A program made the translations under genes and the position numbers. From positions 1 to 9,636 of the forward strand of contig CAMDAY010000071.1 in assembly GCA_945888895.1 (NCBI GenBank): 9,636 bases of DNA, given 5' to 3'. Shown one piece after another: positions 1-6,193 of this stretch. Within the stretch, counting starts at the first letter, position 1. Every line of letters begins with the position of its first letter. The notes beneath the pieces are model-generated. The model saw only the letters and a program-made list of their open reading frames with translations, was not told where the DNA came from and did no database searches. The DNA comes from Dehalococcoides mccartyi (GTDB taxonomy: Bacteria > Chloroflexota > Dehalococcoidia > UBA2979).

Positions 1-188
1 ATCCCTTTGAGCGCGCCATGGACGATGATGCCTGGCAGGTTGTTCTCGGTCGCGATGCTGTCGTCGTAGTGGATCTGGTAGAAGTCACCCGACGCGGACG
101 CCCAGATGACGAGACGCTGCGAGGACATCTCCTCGACGATCGAGATCTCCTGGCCGTCGGTGATGTCGTCCCACGTGAGTTGAGCCAT
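1..188 (-). CDS. MaoC-like (R)-specific enoyl-CoA hydratase/dehydratase subunit, N-terminal part (cut by window edge)
   Basis: The gene starts at ATG 186-188, with a GGGAGG ribosome binding site just upstream, and runs off the left edge after 62 codons. The visible protein has the start of a hotdog fold. Residues 33-40 (SGDFYQIH) align with the hydratase-2 motif GDxNPxH: Asp35 and His40 would be the catalytic pair that adds or removes water across a 2-enoyl-CoA/3-hydroxyacyl-CoA. The usual Asn-Pro between them is replaced by Tyr-Gln, which is seen in dehydratase pairs of the HadB type. It lies 23 bp after the stop of the upstream MaoC N-type gene, so the two are very likely co-transcribed and form a heteromer. 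The acyl substrate cannot be read from this fragment. It could serve fatty acid or side-chain beta-oxidation or a FAS-II-like step. Confidence 0.85.
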   Translation of the reverse strand, partial: MAQLTWDDITDGQEISIVEEMSSQRLVIWASASGDFYQIHYDDSIATENNLPGIIVHGALKG

Positions 189-211
189 CAAACGCCTCCC
201 TCTGCCGAGCG

Positions 212-700
212 CTAGTACCGCAGGCCGGTGTTGCGCATCCGGCCGACGACCGCGCCGTCCGAGGTGCGCATGTAGACGGTCTCCGCCTCGCGAACGAGCA
301 TCTGTCCCATCCTCGACGTGCGGAGCGCGAGGTTGGTGACGCGCGTACGCGCCTCCAGCACATCGCCCGCGTACACATCTTCGACCGGCTCGACCTCGGT
401 GCCGCCGTTCAGGCGTCGGGGATAGAGCTGCTCCCACGCCGCGCCGCTGGTGTTGTTCTCGATCGCGCCACCGGCCGACGGATCGTAGATCGGCATGCCG
501 TAGAACCCGGGCGGGGCCAGGAGATCCCGGTGCCCCTTCGCGCGTGCGGCGTCGGCGTCGTAGTAGATGGGGTTGGTGTAGCCCACGGCGCGTGCGAACG
601 TCCGGATGCCCTGCGTCGTCACCTCGTAGATGACGGGGGCGCCGACCTCCTGGCCGATGGCGGCCTTCATCTCGGGGGTCAGGTCTTCGAGGTCAGGCAC
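212..700 (-). CDS. MaoC N-terminal-type dehydratase subunit (FAS1-like dehydratase domain)
   Basis: This is a 162-residue protein starting at GTG 698-700. That start is chosen because GGAGG lies 7 bases upstream. A longer reading from an ATG at 868 would run into the preceding glutamine synthetase gene. The protein begins VPDLEDLTPEMKAAIGQEVG and resembles the MaoC_dehydrat_N family. In the hotdog helix the motif is Tyr41-Thr-Asn-Pro-Ile-Tyr-Tyr-Asp48, where catalytic subunits have Asp and His, so the dyad is missing. The downstream partner has it. Known HadA/HadC-type proteins are non-catalytic subunits that pair with a catalytic MaoC protein and shape the acyl-CoA pocket. I infer the same division of labour here from the 23-bp spacing. 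Glycine-rich segments in the middle (PSAGGAIENNTSGA) may form the usual overhanging loop. Substrate is unknown. Confidence 0.85.
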   Translation of the reverse strand: MPDLEDLTPEMKAAIGQEVGAPVIYEVTTQGIRTFARAVGYTNPIYYDADAARAKGHRDLLAPPGFYGMPIYDPSAGGAIENNTSGAAWEQLYPRRLNGGTEVEPVEDVYAGDVLEARTRVTNLALRTSRMGQMLVREAETVYMRTSDGAVVGRMRNTGLRY

Positions 701-734
701 GGGCGCCTCCAGCTGCCGAGGGTGGTCGAACGCG

Positions 735-763
735 AGGATACCCCGTCGCGGCGATTCCCGAAA
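735..763 (-). promoter_or_regulatory. possible weak promoter of the MaoC pair
   Basis: On the minus strand a TATCCT hexamer (735-740) lies 17 bp downstream of TTTCGG (758-763), in the 104-bp gap between the glutamine synthetase stop and the MaoC GTG. Only the -10 is convincing. Transcription could equally continue from the synthetase gene, since I see no good terminator in the gap. Confidence 0.25.
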
Positions 764-804
764 TGAAGCGCGTGATAGGGGCGCGCGTCTGAGATGCGTC
801 GTGC

Positions 805-2148
805 TTAGAGCAGCCCGAGGTAGCGGTTCAGCTCGTACGGCGAGACCTGCTGCTGGTACGTGTTCCACTCGAGCCGCTTGTTCGCGACGAGCGAGTCGAC
901 GATGCGGTCGCCCAGCGCGGCGCGCATCAGCGCCGACTGGTCGAAGCGCTCGATCGCGTCGCCGAGCGACGCCGGCAGGGACTCGATGCCACGCTCGGCG
1001 CGCTCGGCGTCGGACAGCTTGTGCGCCGACTGGGTCGCCATCGGCAGTTCGTATTTACCGTCGATCCCCGCGAAGCCCGCGGCGAGCACGGCGGCGAACG
1101 CGAGGTAGGGGTTCGTCGCGGGGTCCGGCGCGCGGTATTCGATGCGCGTGGCGTCATCCATGCCGGGCTTGCGCTCCGGCACCCGCACGAGGTCGGCGTT
1201 GCTGTGGTGGGACCACGTCGCGTAGGTCGGTGCCTCGTAGCCCGGCACCAGCCGCTTGTACGAGTTCACCCACTGGTTCGTGACCAGCGCGATCTCGCCG
1301 GCGTGTCGGAGCAGCCCCGCCATGTAGTGACGCGCGTCGCCCGAGAGCTGCTCCGCGTCCGCGGCGTTGAAGAACGCGTTCTGCTCGCCGCGGAACAGCG
1401 ACAACTGCAGGTGCATCGCGGAGCCGTTCTGTCCGGCCATCGGCTTCGGCATGAACGTCGCGTAGACGCCGTGGCGCATCGCCACTTCCTTCACGACGAG
1501 GCGGAACGTCATCACCGCATCGGCCATCGTCAGCGCGTCGGTGTAGCGCAGGTCCATCTCGTGCTGGCTGGGCGCACCCTCGTGGTGGCTGAGTGCGACA
1601 CCGATGCCCATGTCCTCCAGCGTCAGCACCGTTTCGCGGCGCAGGTCGCTGCCGCCATCGAGCGGCGTGAGGTCGAAGTAGCCGCCCTGGTCCAGTGGCT
1701 CCGTGCCGTGCTGGTCCCGGAAGTAGAAGTACTCGATCTCCGGCGAGACATAGAACGTGTACCCGCGCTGCGCGGCGTCAGCGAGGACGCGCTTCAGCAC
1801 CTGCCGTGGATCGCCCAGGAACTCCTCGCCGTTCTGCTGGCGGATGTCGCAGAACATGCGGGCAACGGCCTGCGGGCGCGGACGCCACGGGAGGATCTGG
1901 AACGTCGCCGCGTCAGGGACGGCGATCATGTCGGCCTCGTCCTGCCGGGCAAAGCCCTCGATCGCCGACCCGTCGAAGGTCACGCCGTCGAGGAGCGCGT
2001 GCTCGAGTTCCTCGGTGGTGATCGCGACCGACTTGAGCAGCCCCAGGATGTCGGTGAACCACAGCCGGATGAACTTCACGTCGTGGTCGCGGCATGCCTG
2101 CAGCACGTGCTGCCGGGAGTCGAGGTCACTCATCGCGTTTTCGTTCAT
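805..2148 (-). CDS. glnA2: type I-alpha glutamine synthetase, GlnA2-like (447 aa)
   Basis: The family reaction is ATP-dependent ligation of ammonium to glutamate in the cytoplasm. Visible motifs: FTDILGLLKS (31-40), DGSAIEGF (59-66), metal-binding VSPEIEYF (134-141), HHEGAPSQHE (188-197), the ATP signature KPMAGQNGSAMHLQLS (235-250, with His246 as metal ligand), NSYKRLVPGYEAP, and a C-terminus ending PYELNRYLGLL. The 447-aa length, without the roughly 25-residue beta insertion, marks GSI-alpha. At the adenylylation position, 72 residues from the end, there is His376 instead of Tyr, so control by adenylyltransferase is not expected. Arg68 (EGFAR) aligns with Bacillus subtilis Arg62, which is involved in feedback inhibition. 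The whole C-terminal half resembles mycobacterial GlnA2, and in streptomycetes a relative makes gamma-glutamylpolyamines, so a polyamine role is possible. The ATG at 2148 has AGGA upstream; Met6 is an alternative start. It lies 112 bp downstream of the beta-type gene. Confidence 0.93.
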   Translation of the reverse strand: MNENAMSDLDSRQHVLQACRDHDVKFIRLWFTDILGLLKSVAITTEELEHALLDGVTFDGSAIEGFARQDEADMIAVPDAATFQILPWRPRPQAVARMFCDIRQQNGEEFLGDPRQVLKRVLADAAQRGYTFYVSPEIEYFYFRDQHGTEPLDQGGYFDLTPLDGGSDLRRETVLTLEDMGIGVALSHHEGAPSQHEMDLRYTDALTMADAVMTFRLVVKEVAMRHGVYATFMPKPMAGQNGSAMHLQLSLFRGEQNAFFNAADAEQLSGDARHYMAGLLRHAGEIALVTNQWVNSYKRLVPGYEAPTYATWSHHSNADLVRVPERKPGMDDATRIEYRAPDPATNPYLAFAAVLAAGFAGIDGKYELPMATQSAHKLSDAERAERGIESLPASLGDAIERFDQSALMRAALGDRIVDSLVANKRLEWNTYQQQVSPYELNRYLGLL

Positions 2149-2260
2149 CGAACAATCCTACCGCCCGGTATATTTCGGGAATGTATCGTGGCCGCACCCG
2201 TCATGGCGGGCTCGATGCGCAGGATCCCTGCACCGCCCGCCCGATCTTCGGGTCGCCCGC
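2149..2260. other. 112-bp gap between the two glutamine synthetase genes
   Basis: The gap holds an AT-richer patch (2168-2187) upstream of the alpha-type synthetase. On the minus strand it reads TATACC and GATACA, which are -10-like, but neither has a respectable -35. A short CCCGA-TCT-TCGGG hairpin (2240-2252) follows the beta-type stop and is too short and lacks a T-run for a confident terminator. The alpha gene may therefore be partly read through from the beta gene and partly driven by its own promoter. No GTnAC-n6-GAAAC box is visible here. Confidence 0.4.
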
Positions 2261-3676
2261 TTAGCCGTTGAAGTACTGCTCGTATTCGTATGGCGTCGGC
2301 CGCTGCTGCAGGGCGCTGACCTCGGCACGCTTGATCTCGATCCACCGCTCGATGAGGTCCGGCGTGAACACGTCGCCCGCGAGCAAGAACGCCTGATCCG
2401 CCTCCAGCGCATCGAGCGCGGCCTCAAGGGTGGCCGGGACGCGCGGCACGCGCGCCGCCTCGTCCGCTCGGAGCTCGTAGATGTTCCGCTCCAGCGGGTC
2501 ACCCGGGTCGATCTGGCGCTGCACGCCGTCGAGGCCCGCCATCAGCATCGCCGCGAACGCGAGGTACGGGTTCGCCGTGCCGTCCGGCGGGCGGAACTCG
2601 ATGCGCTTTTGCGCGGGTGCCTCGGAGTAGGTCGGGATGCGGACGGACGCCGATCGGTTGCGCGCCGAGTAGGCGAGGTTCACGGGAGCCTCGAACCCCG
2701 GTACGAGACGCTTGTACGAGTTGGTGCTCGGCGCGCAGAACGCCATCAGCGCCGGCGCGTGCGTGAGCAGCCCGCCGATGTAGTGGCGCGCGGTGAGCGA
2801 GAGTCCCGCGTACCCATTGCTGTCGTAGAACAGCGGCACGCCGTCTCGCCACAACGACTGGTGCGTGTGCATCCCGCTACCGTTGTCACCGAAGATCGGC
2901 TTCGGCATGAACGTCGCGACGCGATGGTTCGCGCGCGCGATGGTCCGGACGATGTGCTTGTACCACTGCGTCTCGTCCGCCTTGCGCTGCGGGGTCGAGA
3001 AGCGCGTGGCGATCTCGCACTGGCCTGCGGCGACCTCGTGGTGATGGACCTCGACCTCAACGCCCGCGCGGCGGATGGCGTCCGCCATCTCCCAGCGCAA
3101 CGGGCCGAGGGCATCGAACGGCGTCGTCGGGGCGTAGCCTTCCTTCGCCGGGATCTTGAACCCGAGGTTCGGCGCCTCGTCGCGGCCGCTGTTCCAGTCG
3201 CCCTCGACCGAGTCGACGTAGTAGAACGCCGTGTTCCCGGACTGCTGGAACCGCGCGTCGTCGAAGACGAAGAACTCCAACTCCGGCCCGAAGTACGCCG
3301 TGTCGGCGACCCCGCTCGCCGCGAGATAGGCCTCCGCCTTCGCGATCACGTAGCGCGGGTCGCGCGAGTAGCGCGCCCCGGACACCGGATCGACGACATC
3401 GCACACGATCGCCATCGTCGTGACCGCCTCGGTCGGGTCGATCACCGCGCTGTCGAGGTCGGGGACGAGGAGCATGTCCGAGGCGTCGATGTTCTGGAAG
3501 CCGCGGAGACTGGATCCGTCGAAACCCACGCCGCGGCTGGCGGCTACCTCGGTCAGCTGGTCGGCGGGCAGCGCGAAGTGGTGCCACCGCCCGAGCAGGT
3601 CCGTGACGCGCAGATCGATGCGCGACGCTCCGGTCGCCTCGATGCGCTCCTTCAGCTCCTGGATCGTCGTGCTCAC
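2261..3676 (-). CDS. glnA: type I-beta glutamine synthetase, GlnA1-like, adenylylatable (471 aa)
   Basis: This is the main ammonium-assimilating enzyme by family; it acts as a cytoplasmic dodecamer making glutamine from glutamate, ammonium and ATP. The 471-aa length matches Escherichia coli GlnA (469 aa). Motifs follow that enzyme closely: DGSSLRGF, FGPELEFFVF (metal-binding glutamates), HHHEVAAGQCEIATRF (one residue shorter than the E. coli segment), KPIFGDNGSGMHTHQS (ATP signature), NSYKRLVPGFEAP, and YSARNRSASVRIP. Tyr400 in RNIYELRADE, 72 residues from the end, aligns with the E. coli adenylylation tyrosine 397, so reversible AMPylation by a GlnE-type enzyme is expected; no glnE is in this window. 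The start is GTG 3674-3676, with a strong GAGGGGG ribosome binding site. The upstream intergenic region carries a GlnR-like box. It lies first in a minus-strand series with the alpha-type enzyme. Confidence 0.96.
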   Translation of the reverse strand: MSTTIQELKERIEATGASRIDLRVTDLLGRWHHFALPADQLTEVAASRGVGFDGSSLRGFQNIDASDMLLVPDLDSAVIDPTEAVTTMAIVCDVVDPVSGARYSRDPRYVIAKAEAYLAASGVADTAYFGPELEFFVFDDARFQQSGNTAFYYVDSVEGDWNSGRDEAPNLGFKIPAKEGYAPTTPFDALGPLRWEMADAIRRAGVEVEVHHHEVAAGQCEIATRFSTPQRKADETQWYKHIVRTIARANHRVATFMPKPIFGDNGSGMHTHQSLWRDGVPLFYDSNGYAGLSLTARHYIGGLLTHAPALMAFCAPSTNSYKRLVPGFEAPVNLAYSARNRSASVRIPTYSEAPAQKRIEFRPPDGTANPYLAFAAMLMAGLDGVQRQIDPGDPLERNIYELRADEAARVPRVPATLEAALDALEADQAFLLAGDVFTPDLIERWIEIKRAEVSALQQRPTPYEYEQYFNG

Positions 3677-3903
3677 CGGACCCCCTCGCGCGTGATCGCT
3701 GTGATCCTCGCGTTACCTGTCAGAAACATCTGTGACATTCAACCTTCACGGAAGTGACGCGAGCAAGAAATCTAGCTCCCTGACACTCGGTGTAGCGAAG
3801 GAGACGTAACCCAGAAACACCTGCGGGTCTCGTCCCCCATCAATCGTGCCGGGCTGCACGGGCCTTGACGCCCTGCCTGGCTCCTCGAATTCGGAGTGCG
3901 TCG
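3677..3903. other. divergent control region between glnA and the receiver-less winged-helix gene
   Basis: This 227-bp region has visibly lower GC than the flanking genes between about 3712 and 3820. It separates glnA (leftward) from the small winged-helix gene (rightward). It contains the GlnR-like motif annotated separately, a further GTAAC-n3-GAAAC (3806-3818, wrong spacing) and a small dyad ACAC-TCG-GTGT (3783-3793). No good sigma-70 promoter is obvious on either strand. That would suit activator-dependent transcription, but it proves nothing. Confidence 0.5.
3712..3758 (+). promoter_or_regulatory. GlnR-like operator upstream of glnA
   Basis: GTTAC (3712-3716), six bases, then GAAAC (3723-3727) match the published actinobacterial GlnR half-site GTnAC-n6-GAAAC at all nine defined positions. 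Two further a-site-like GTGAC motifs follow at 3732-3736 and 3754-3758, exactly 22 bp apart (two helical turns), though without a clear GAAAC partner. The perfect half-site sits 36-51 bp upstream of the glnA GTG, where a promoter is expected, and a GlnR-like gene lies about 0.5 kb away. Binding is inferred, not shown. Confidence 0.45.
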
Positions 3904-4203
3904 ATGATCCACGCCGGAGACCTCGTGATCGATCGTGAACGGTTCCTCGTGACCGCGCACGGACACCCCGTGCGCCTCACGTTCCTGGAGTTCAACGCGC
4001 TGTGGGCGATCGCCGAGCAGGACGGCCGCGTCATCTCGTACGAGCAGCTGGCCGAGTCGCTCTGGGGCGACACCGCGCCGGACGCGCGCCGTTGTCTGGC
4101 CGTGATCGTCTCGCGCATCCGCGCGAAGCTGGGCGATCAGGCGGACGTCATCGATACCGTCACGCGCGTCGGTTATCGCCTCGCCCCCTCGTTGGCTGCC
4201 TGA
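3904..4203 (+). CDS. stand-alone OmpR/PhoB-type winged-helix DNA-binding protein without receiver domain (99 aa)
   Basis: The whole protein is one Trans_reg_C (OmpR/PhoB) winged-helix domain. It has the beta-platform start GDLVIDRERFLVTAHGHPV, the LTFLEFNALWAIAEQDGRV helix, the YEQLAESLWG segment, a recognition-helix region around CLAVIVSRIRAKLG, and the wing DTVTRVGYRL. There is no phospho-receiver. The start is ATG 3904, with GGAG at 3893-3896, 7 bases upstream. A TTG at 3865 is in frame but has no ribosome binding site and adds nothing domain-like. It is divergent from glnA across the GlnR-like box, and its last 31 bp overlap the convergent GlnR-like gene. It may be a constitutive DNA-binding partner or competitor for the GlnR-like protein. 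It could also be the leftover of a full response regulator. Its recognition region differs clearly from the neighbour's, so it is not a recent duplicate. Confidence 0.85.
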   Translation: MIHAGDLVIDRERFLVTAHGHPVRLTFLEFNALWAIAEQDGRVISYEQLAESLWGDTAPDARRCLAVIVSRIRAKLGDQADVIDTVTRVGYRLAPSLAA

Positions 4204-4871
4204 GGCGCGTCCACAAACCGATAGCCCACGTTCCGCACCGTCTCGATGAACGGCTCGCCCCGCTCGATCTTCGAGCGGATGCGTCGCACGTGGACATCCA
4301 CCGTGCGCGATCCCCCGTAGTAGTCGTAGCCCCACACCTGATTCAGCAGCGCCTCGCGCGTGAACGGCTTGCCGGGGTTCGATGACAGGAAGCGGAGGAG
4401 CTCGTACTCCTTGTACGTGAGGTCCACGATCTCCTCGTCGACGGTCACCTTGTAGCGTTCGAGGTCGATGACGAGTGGGCCGTGACGGATCACGTGGCCA
4501 TCGCCCTGCCCGGTGCGCTCGAAGATGATGCGCGACATGCGGACGCGCAGTTCCGGCTCGTCCACGGGCGACAGGACGAAGTCGTCCACCTTCACGCCCG
4601 CACCGACGATCGAGAGTTGCTCCGGCTCTGCGATGGCGATCACCGCGGTGCCCTCGGCGACCGCGGGGTCGCGCAGGAGCGCGGAGAGTCCCCCGCCGGT
4701 CAGCCCGATGTTGAGGTCAACAATGAGCACCGCCGGGCGCCAGTCGCGGGCGGCGACCAGCGCCGCGTCCACGGACGATTCGGCGCGCACGATACGGCCG
4801 TCGGGCCGTGCGGCAGCCTCGACGGACCGCAGTACTTCGCTATCGCGCGACACCACCAGCACTCGCTGCAT
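4173..4871 (-). CDS. glnR: GlnR-like orphan OmpR-family response regulator (232 aa)
   Basis: Domain order is an N-terminal receiver-like domain (residues 1-115) and a C-terminal OmpR winged helix (about 130-225). The C-terminal half is strikingly like actinobacterial GlnR: DLTYKEYELLRFLSSNPGK, FTREALLNQVWGYDYYGG, RTVDVHVRRIRSKI, ETVRNVGYRF. The receiver is atypical. The acidic pocket reads Ser8-Arg9-Asp10. Asp52 is at the phosphorylation position. The conserved Lys of the Lys-Pro motif is Ser101 (LSPVD). GlnR proteins are likewise orphan regulators with non-canonical receivers that sense nitrogen status without a known kinase. I start at ATG 4869-4871 (MQRVLVVSRD), where receivers usually begin. 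There is no ribosome binding site, but TACACT lies 6 bases upstream, which suggests a leaderless message. An upstream in-frame ATG at 4946 would add 25 residues unlike a receiver. The adjacent glnA and GlnR-type box support a nitrogen role. Confidence 0.85.
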   Translation of the reverse strand: MQRVLVVSRDSEVLRSVEAAARPDGRIVRAESSVDAALVAARDWRPAVLIVDLNIGLTGGGLSALLRDPAVAEGTAVIAIAEPEQLSIVGAGVKVDDFVLSPVDEPELRVRMSRIIFERTGQGDGHVIRHGPLVIDLERYKVTVDEEIVDLTYKEYELLRFLSSNPGKPFTREALLNQVWGYDYYGGSRTVDVHVRRIRSKIERGEPFIETVRNVGYRFVDAPQAANEGARR

Positions 4872-4877
4872 CTGCGG

Positions 4878-4883
4878 AGTGTA
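4878..4883 (-). promoter_or_regulatory. -10 box of the GlnR-like gene, probably leaderless
   Basis: Minus-strand TACACT ends 7 bases before the A of ATG 4871. With the usual -10 to start-site spacing, transcription would begin at or next to the start codon. No Shine-Dalgarno sequence is present, which agrees with this. The -35 region is weak. Confidence 0.4.
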
Positions 4884-4890
4884 GGCGTGG

Positions 4891-4916
4891 ACGTACCGGG
4901 ATACGAGGGGGTACGT
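4891..4916. repeat. inverted repeat ACGTACC-n12-GGTACGT upstream of the GlnR-like gene
   Basis: Seven-base perfect arms at 4891-4897 and 4910-4916 with a 12-bp spacer. The arms lie 20-45 bp upstream of the GlnR-like start codon, across the expected -35 region. This is the position of an operator, possibly for autoregulation. The sequence is not a GTnAC-n6-GAAAC box, so a different regulator is equally possible. Confidence 0.4.
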
Positions 4917-5022
4917 ACGAATCTGCGCGAGACATCTCCGACACATCGTGGCCGGTTCGAGACCCGCCCGAGCCCGTTGCGCTCCGTTTCCGGGGCGGGT
5001 TCCGTCGGGGAGCGCCTGACGT

Positions 5023-5028
5023 TATGAT
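5023..5028 (+). promoter_or_regulatory. candidate -10 (TATGAT) for the ABC operon
   Basis: TATGAT differs from the sigma-70 consensus by one base and stands out in very GC-rich surroundings. A TTCCGT at 5000-5005, 17 bp upstream, would be a poor -35. This would leave a leader of about 115 bases before the ATG at 5150. A second, weaker option is TTGAGC (5092-5097) with TATCGT (5117-5122), 19 bp apart. Confidence 0.35.
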
Positions 5029-5149
5029 GGGCCGGAGCGGCACTCCCCGTGACCTGCGCCGGCGGCGGCGCACCTCGCGGATCCTCCAGCCTTGAGCCGC
5101 GCGCGTCACCTCCTGCTATCGTCTGGCCTCGCAGGGTCTGGGGTTCACT

Positions 5150-6193
5150 ATGCACGTCGTCCAAACGACCGACCTCACCAAGATCTACAACAACCGCTAC
5201 ATCGCCCTCAACGCGCTCGACCTACGCGTCGAGAAGGGCACAGTCTTCGGTCTCGTCGGCCCGAACGGGGCCGGCAAGTCCACCACGTTCCGCATCCTCC
5301 TCGGCCTGCAGAAGCCGACCGCCGGCCAGGTGCAGGTCCTCGGTGAGCCGATGACCGCCGAGCGCGCGGACATCCGCCGACGCATCGGGTACCTGCCCAC
5401 GAACCCGTCGTTCCCGAAGTACATGACGCCGATCCAGTTTCTTGAGTTCGTCGGCTCAGTGATCGGGCTGTCGCAGGATCGGGCGAAGGTGCAGCTTGCC
5501 CGGCTGCTGCAGGCCGTCGACCTGACGAACGCGACTGCGCAGAAGATCGAGGGTTTCTCGACCGGCATGATGACGCGCCTCGGCATCGCCGCCGCGCTGA
5601 TGAACGACCCCGAGCTGCTGATCCTCGACGAGCCGACCTCAGGACTCGACCCCGCCGGCCGCAAGCAGACGATCGAGCTGATCCGCGAACTGACCGGCCG
5701 TGACCGCACGATCATTATCGCAACGCACATCCTGTCCGATGTCGAACGCGTGTGCTCGGACGTCGGCATCATCTCGCAGGGCCGCATGATCTACTCCGGC
5801 CCGATGGCGGACATGCGCCGCCTCGCGCGGCAGGGCACGATCTCCGTGGAGATCGAGGGCAACACCACCGCCTTCGAGCAGCAGATCCACACGCTCGATG
5901 AGATCGGCTCCGTGCGCTACGAGCGCGTGGGCGCCGAGTTCCGCCTCACGTTCCTCGGCACGCACGCGCTGACCGAGTACCTCATGCGCGTGCTCCAGTT
6001 GATCGACCGCACCGGCGTCGAGCTGCTGCACATCAACACCGGCGCCGACGAGATCGAGGAGGCGTTCCTGCGCCGCCTCGAGGAGGACCGCACGCGCGGC
6101 TTCCTCCGCGCCGCCGCGTGGGCCGCCACGCAAGAAGTCGGTGGAGTGAAGGAAGAGATCGATGCAGGCATTCCTGGCCATCCTTCGATATGA
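5150..6193 (+). CDS. ABC transporter ATP-binding protein (347 aa)
   Basis: Cytoplasmic nucleotide-binding subunit of a CcmA/DrrA-like ABC-2 exporter. The nucleotide-binding domain covers residues 1 to about 230: Walker A GPNGAGKST (37-45), signature FSTGM (136-140, a variant of LSGGQ common in this subfamily), Walker B LLILDEP (156-162), and the switch His193 in ATHILSD. The Q-loop glutamine position reads LPTNP (82-86), with no Gln. Residues about 230-310 form the C-terminal extension typical of this group (DUF4162-like, VSVEIEG-style strand start), ending GADEIEEAFL. The ATG at 5150 has only a weak GGGG upstream. The last 32 bp overlap the permease gene, which implies translational coupling. 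The substrate is unknown; drugs, lipids or a small peptide are all possible for this family. Confidence 0.95.
   Translation: MHVVQTTDLTKIYNNRYIALNALDLRVEKGTVFGLVGPNGAGKSTTFRILLGLQKPTAGQVQVLGEPMTAERADIRRRIGYLPTNPSFPKYMTPIQFLEFVGSVIGLSQDRAKVQLARLLQAVDLTNATAQKIEGFSTGMMTRLGIAAALMNDPELLILDEPTSGLDPAGRKQTIELIRELTGRDRTIIIATHILSDVERVCSDVGIISQGRMIYSGPMADMRRLARQGTISVEIEGNTTAFEQQIHTLDEIGSVRYERVGAEFRLTFLGTHALTEYLMRVLQLIDRTGVELLHINTGADEIEEAFLRRLEEDRTRGFLRAAAWAATQEVGGVKEEIDAGIPGHPSI

Larger units (their letters stand above)
4872..5149. other. 278-bp divergent intergenic region between the GlnR-like gene and the ABC operon
   Basis: The region holds the leaderless-type promoter and inverted repeat of the GlnR-like gene at its left end and candidate promoters of the ABC operon at its right end, all annotated separately. 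Apart from these I see no gene, RNA or repeat in it. Confidence 0.5.

Noticed and set aside
2240..2252. CCCGA-TCT-TCGGG hairpin after glnA as a terminator
   Set aside because: A 5-bp stem with no T-run is too weak in DNA of this composition.
1021..2271. Long plus-strand open frame opposite the alpha-type glutamine synthetase
   Set aside because: It is the mirror of a clearly conserved enzyme in GC-rich DNA; its translation is Arg/Val/His-rich without domains.
1757..3757. 666-codon plus-strand open frame opposite both glutamine synthetases
   Set aside because: Very long antisense frames are common in high-GC genes; it crosses two verified genes and their gap and shows no domain.
3806..3818. 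GTAAC-n3-GAAAC as a second GlnR box
   Set aside because: The spacer is 3 bp, not 6, which would put the two half-motifs out of phase.
3865..3893. TTGACG with 17-bp spacing to AATTCG as promoter of the receiver-less winged-helix gene
   Set aside because: The -10 matches poorly and would place the start next to the ribosome binding site, so it could not be used with that site.
4872..4946. 25-residue N-terminal extension of the GlnR-like protein from ATG 4946
   Set aside because: The extension is Cys/Arg/Tyr-rich and unlike a receiver start, and it would cover the -10 box and inverted repeat.
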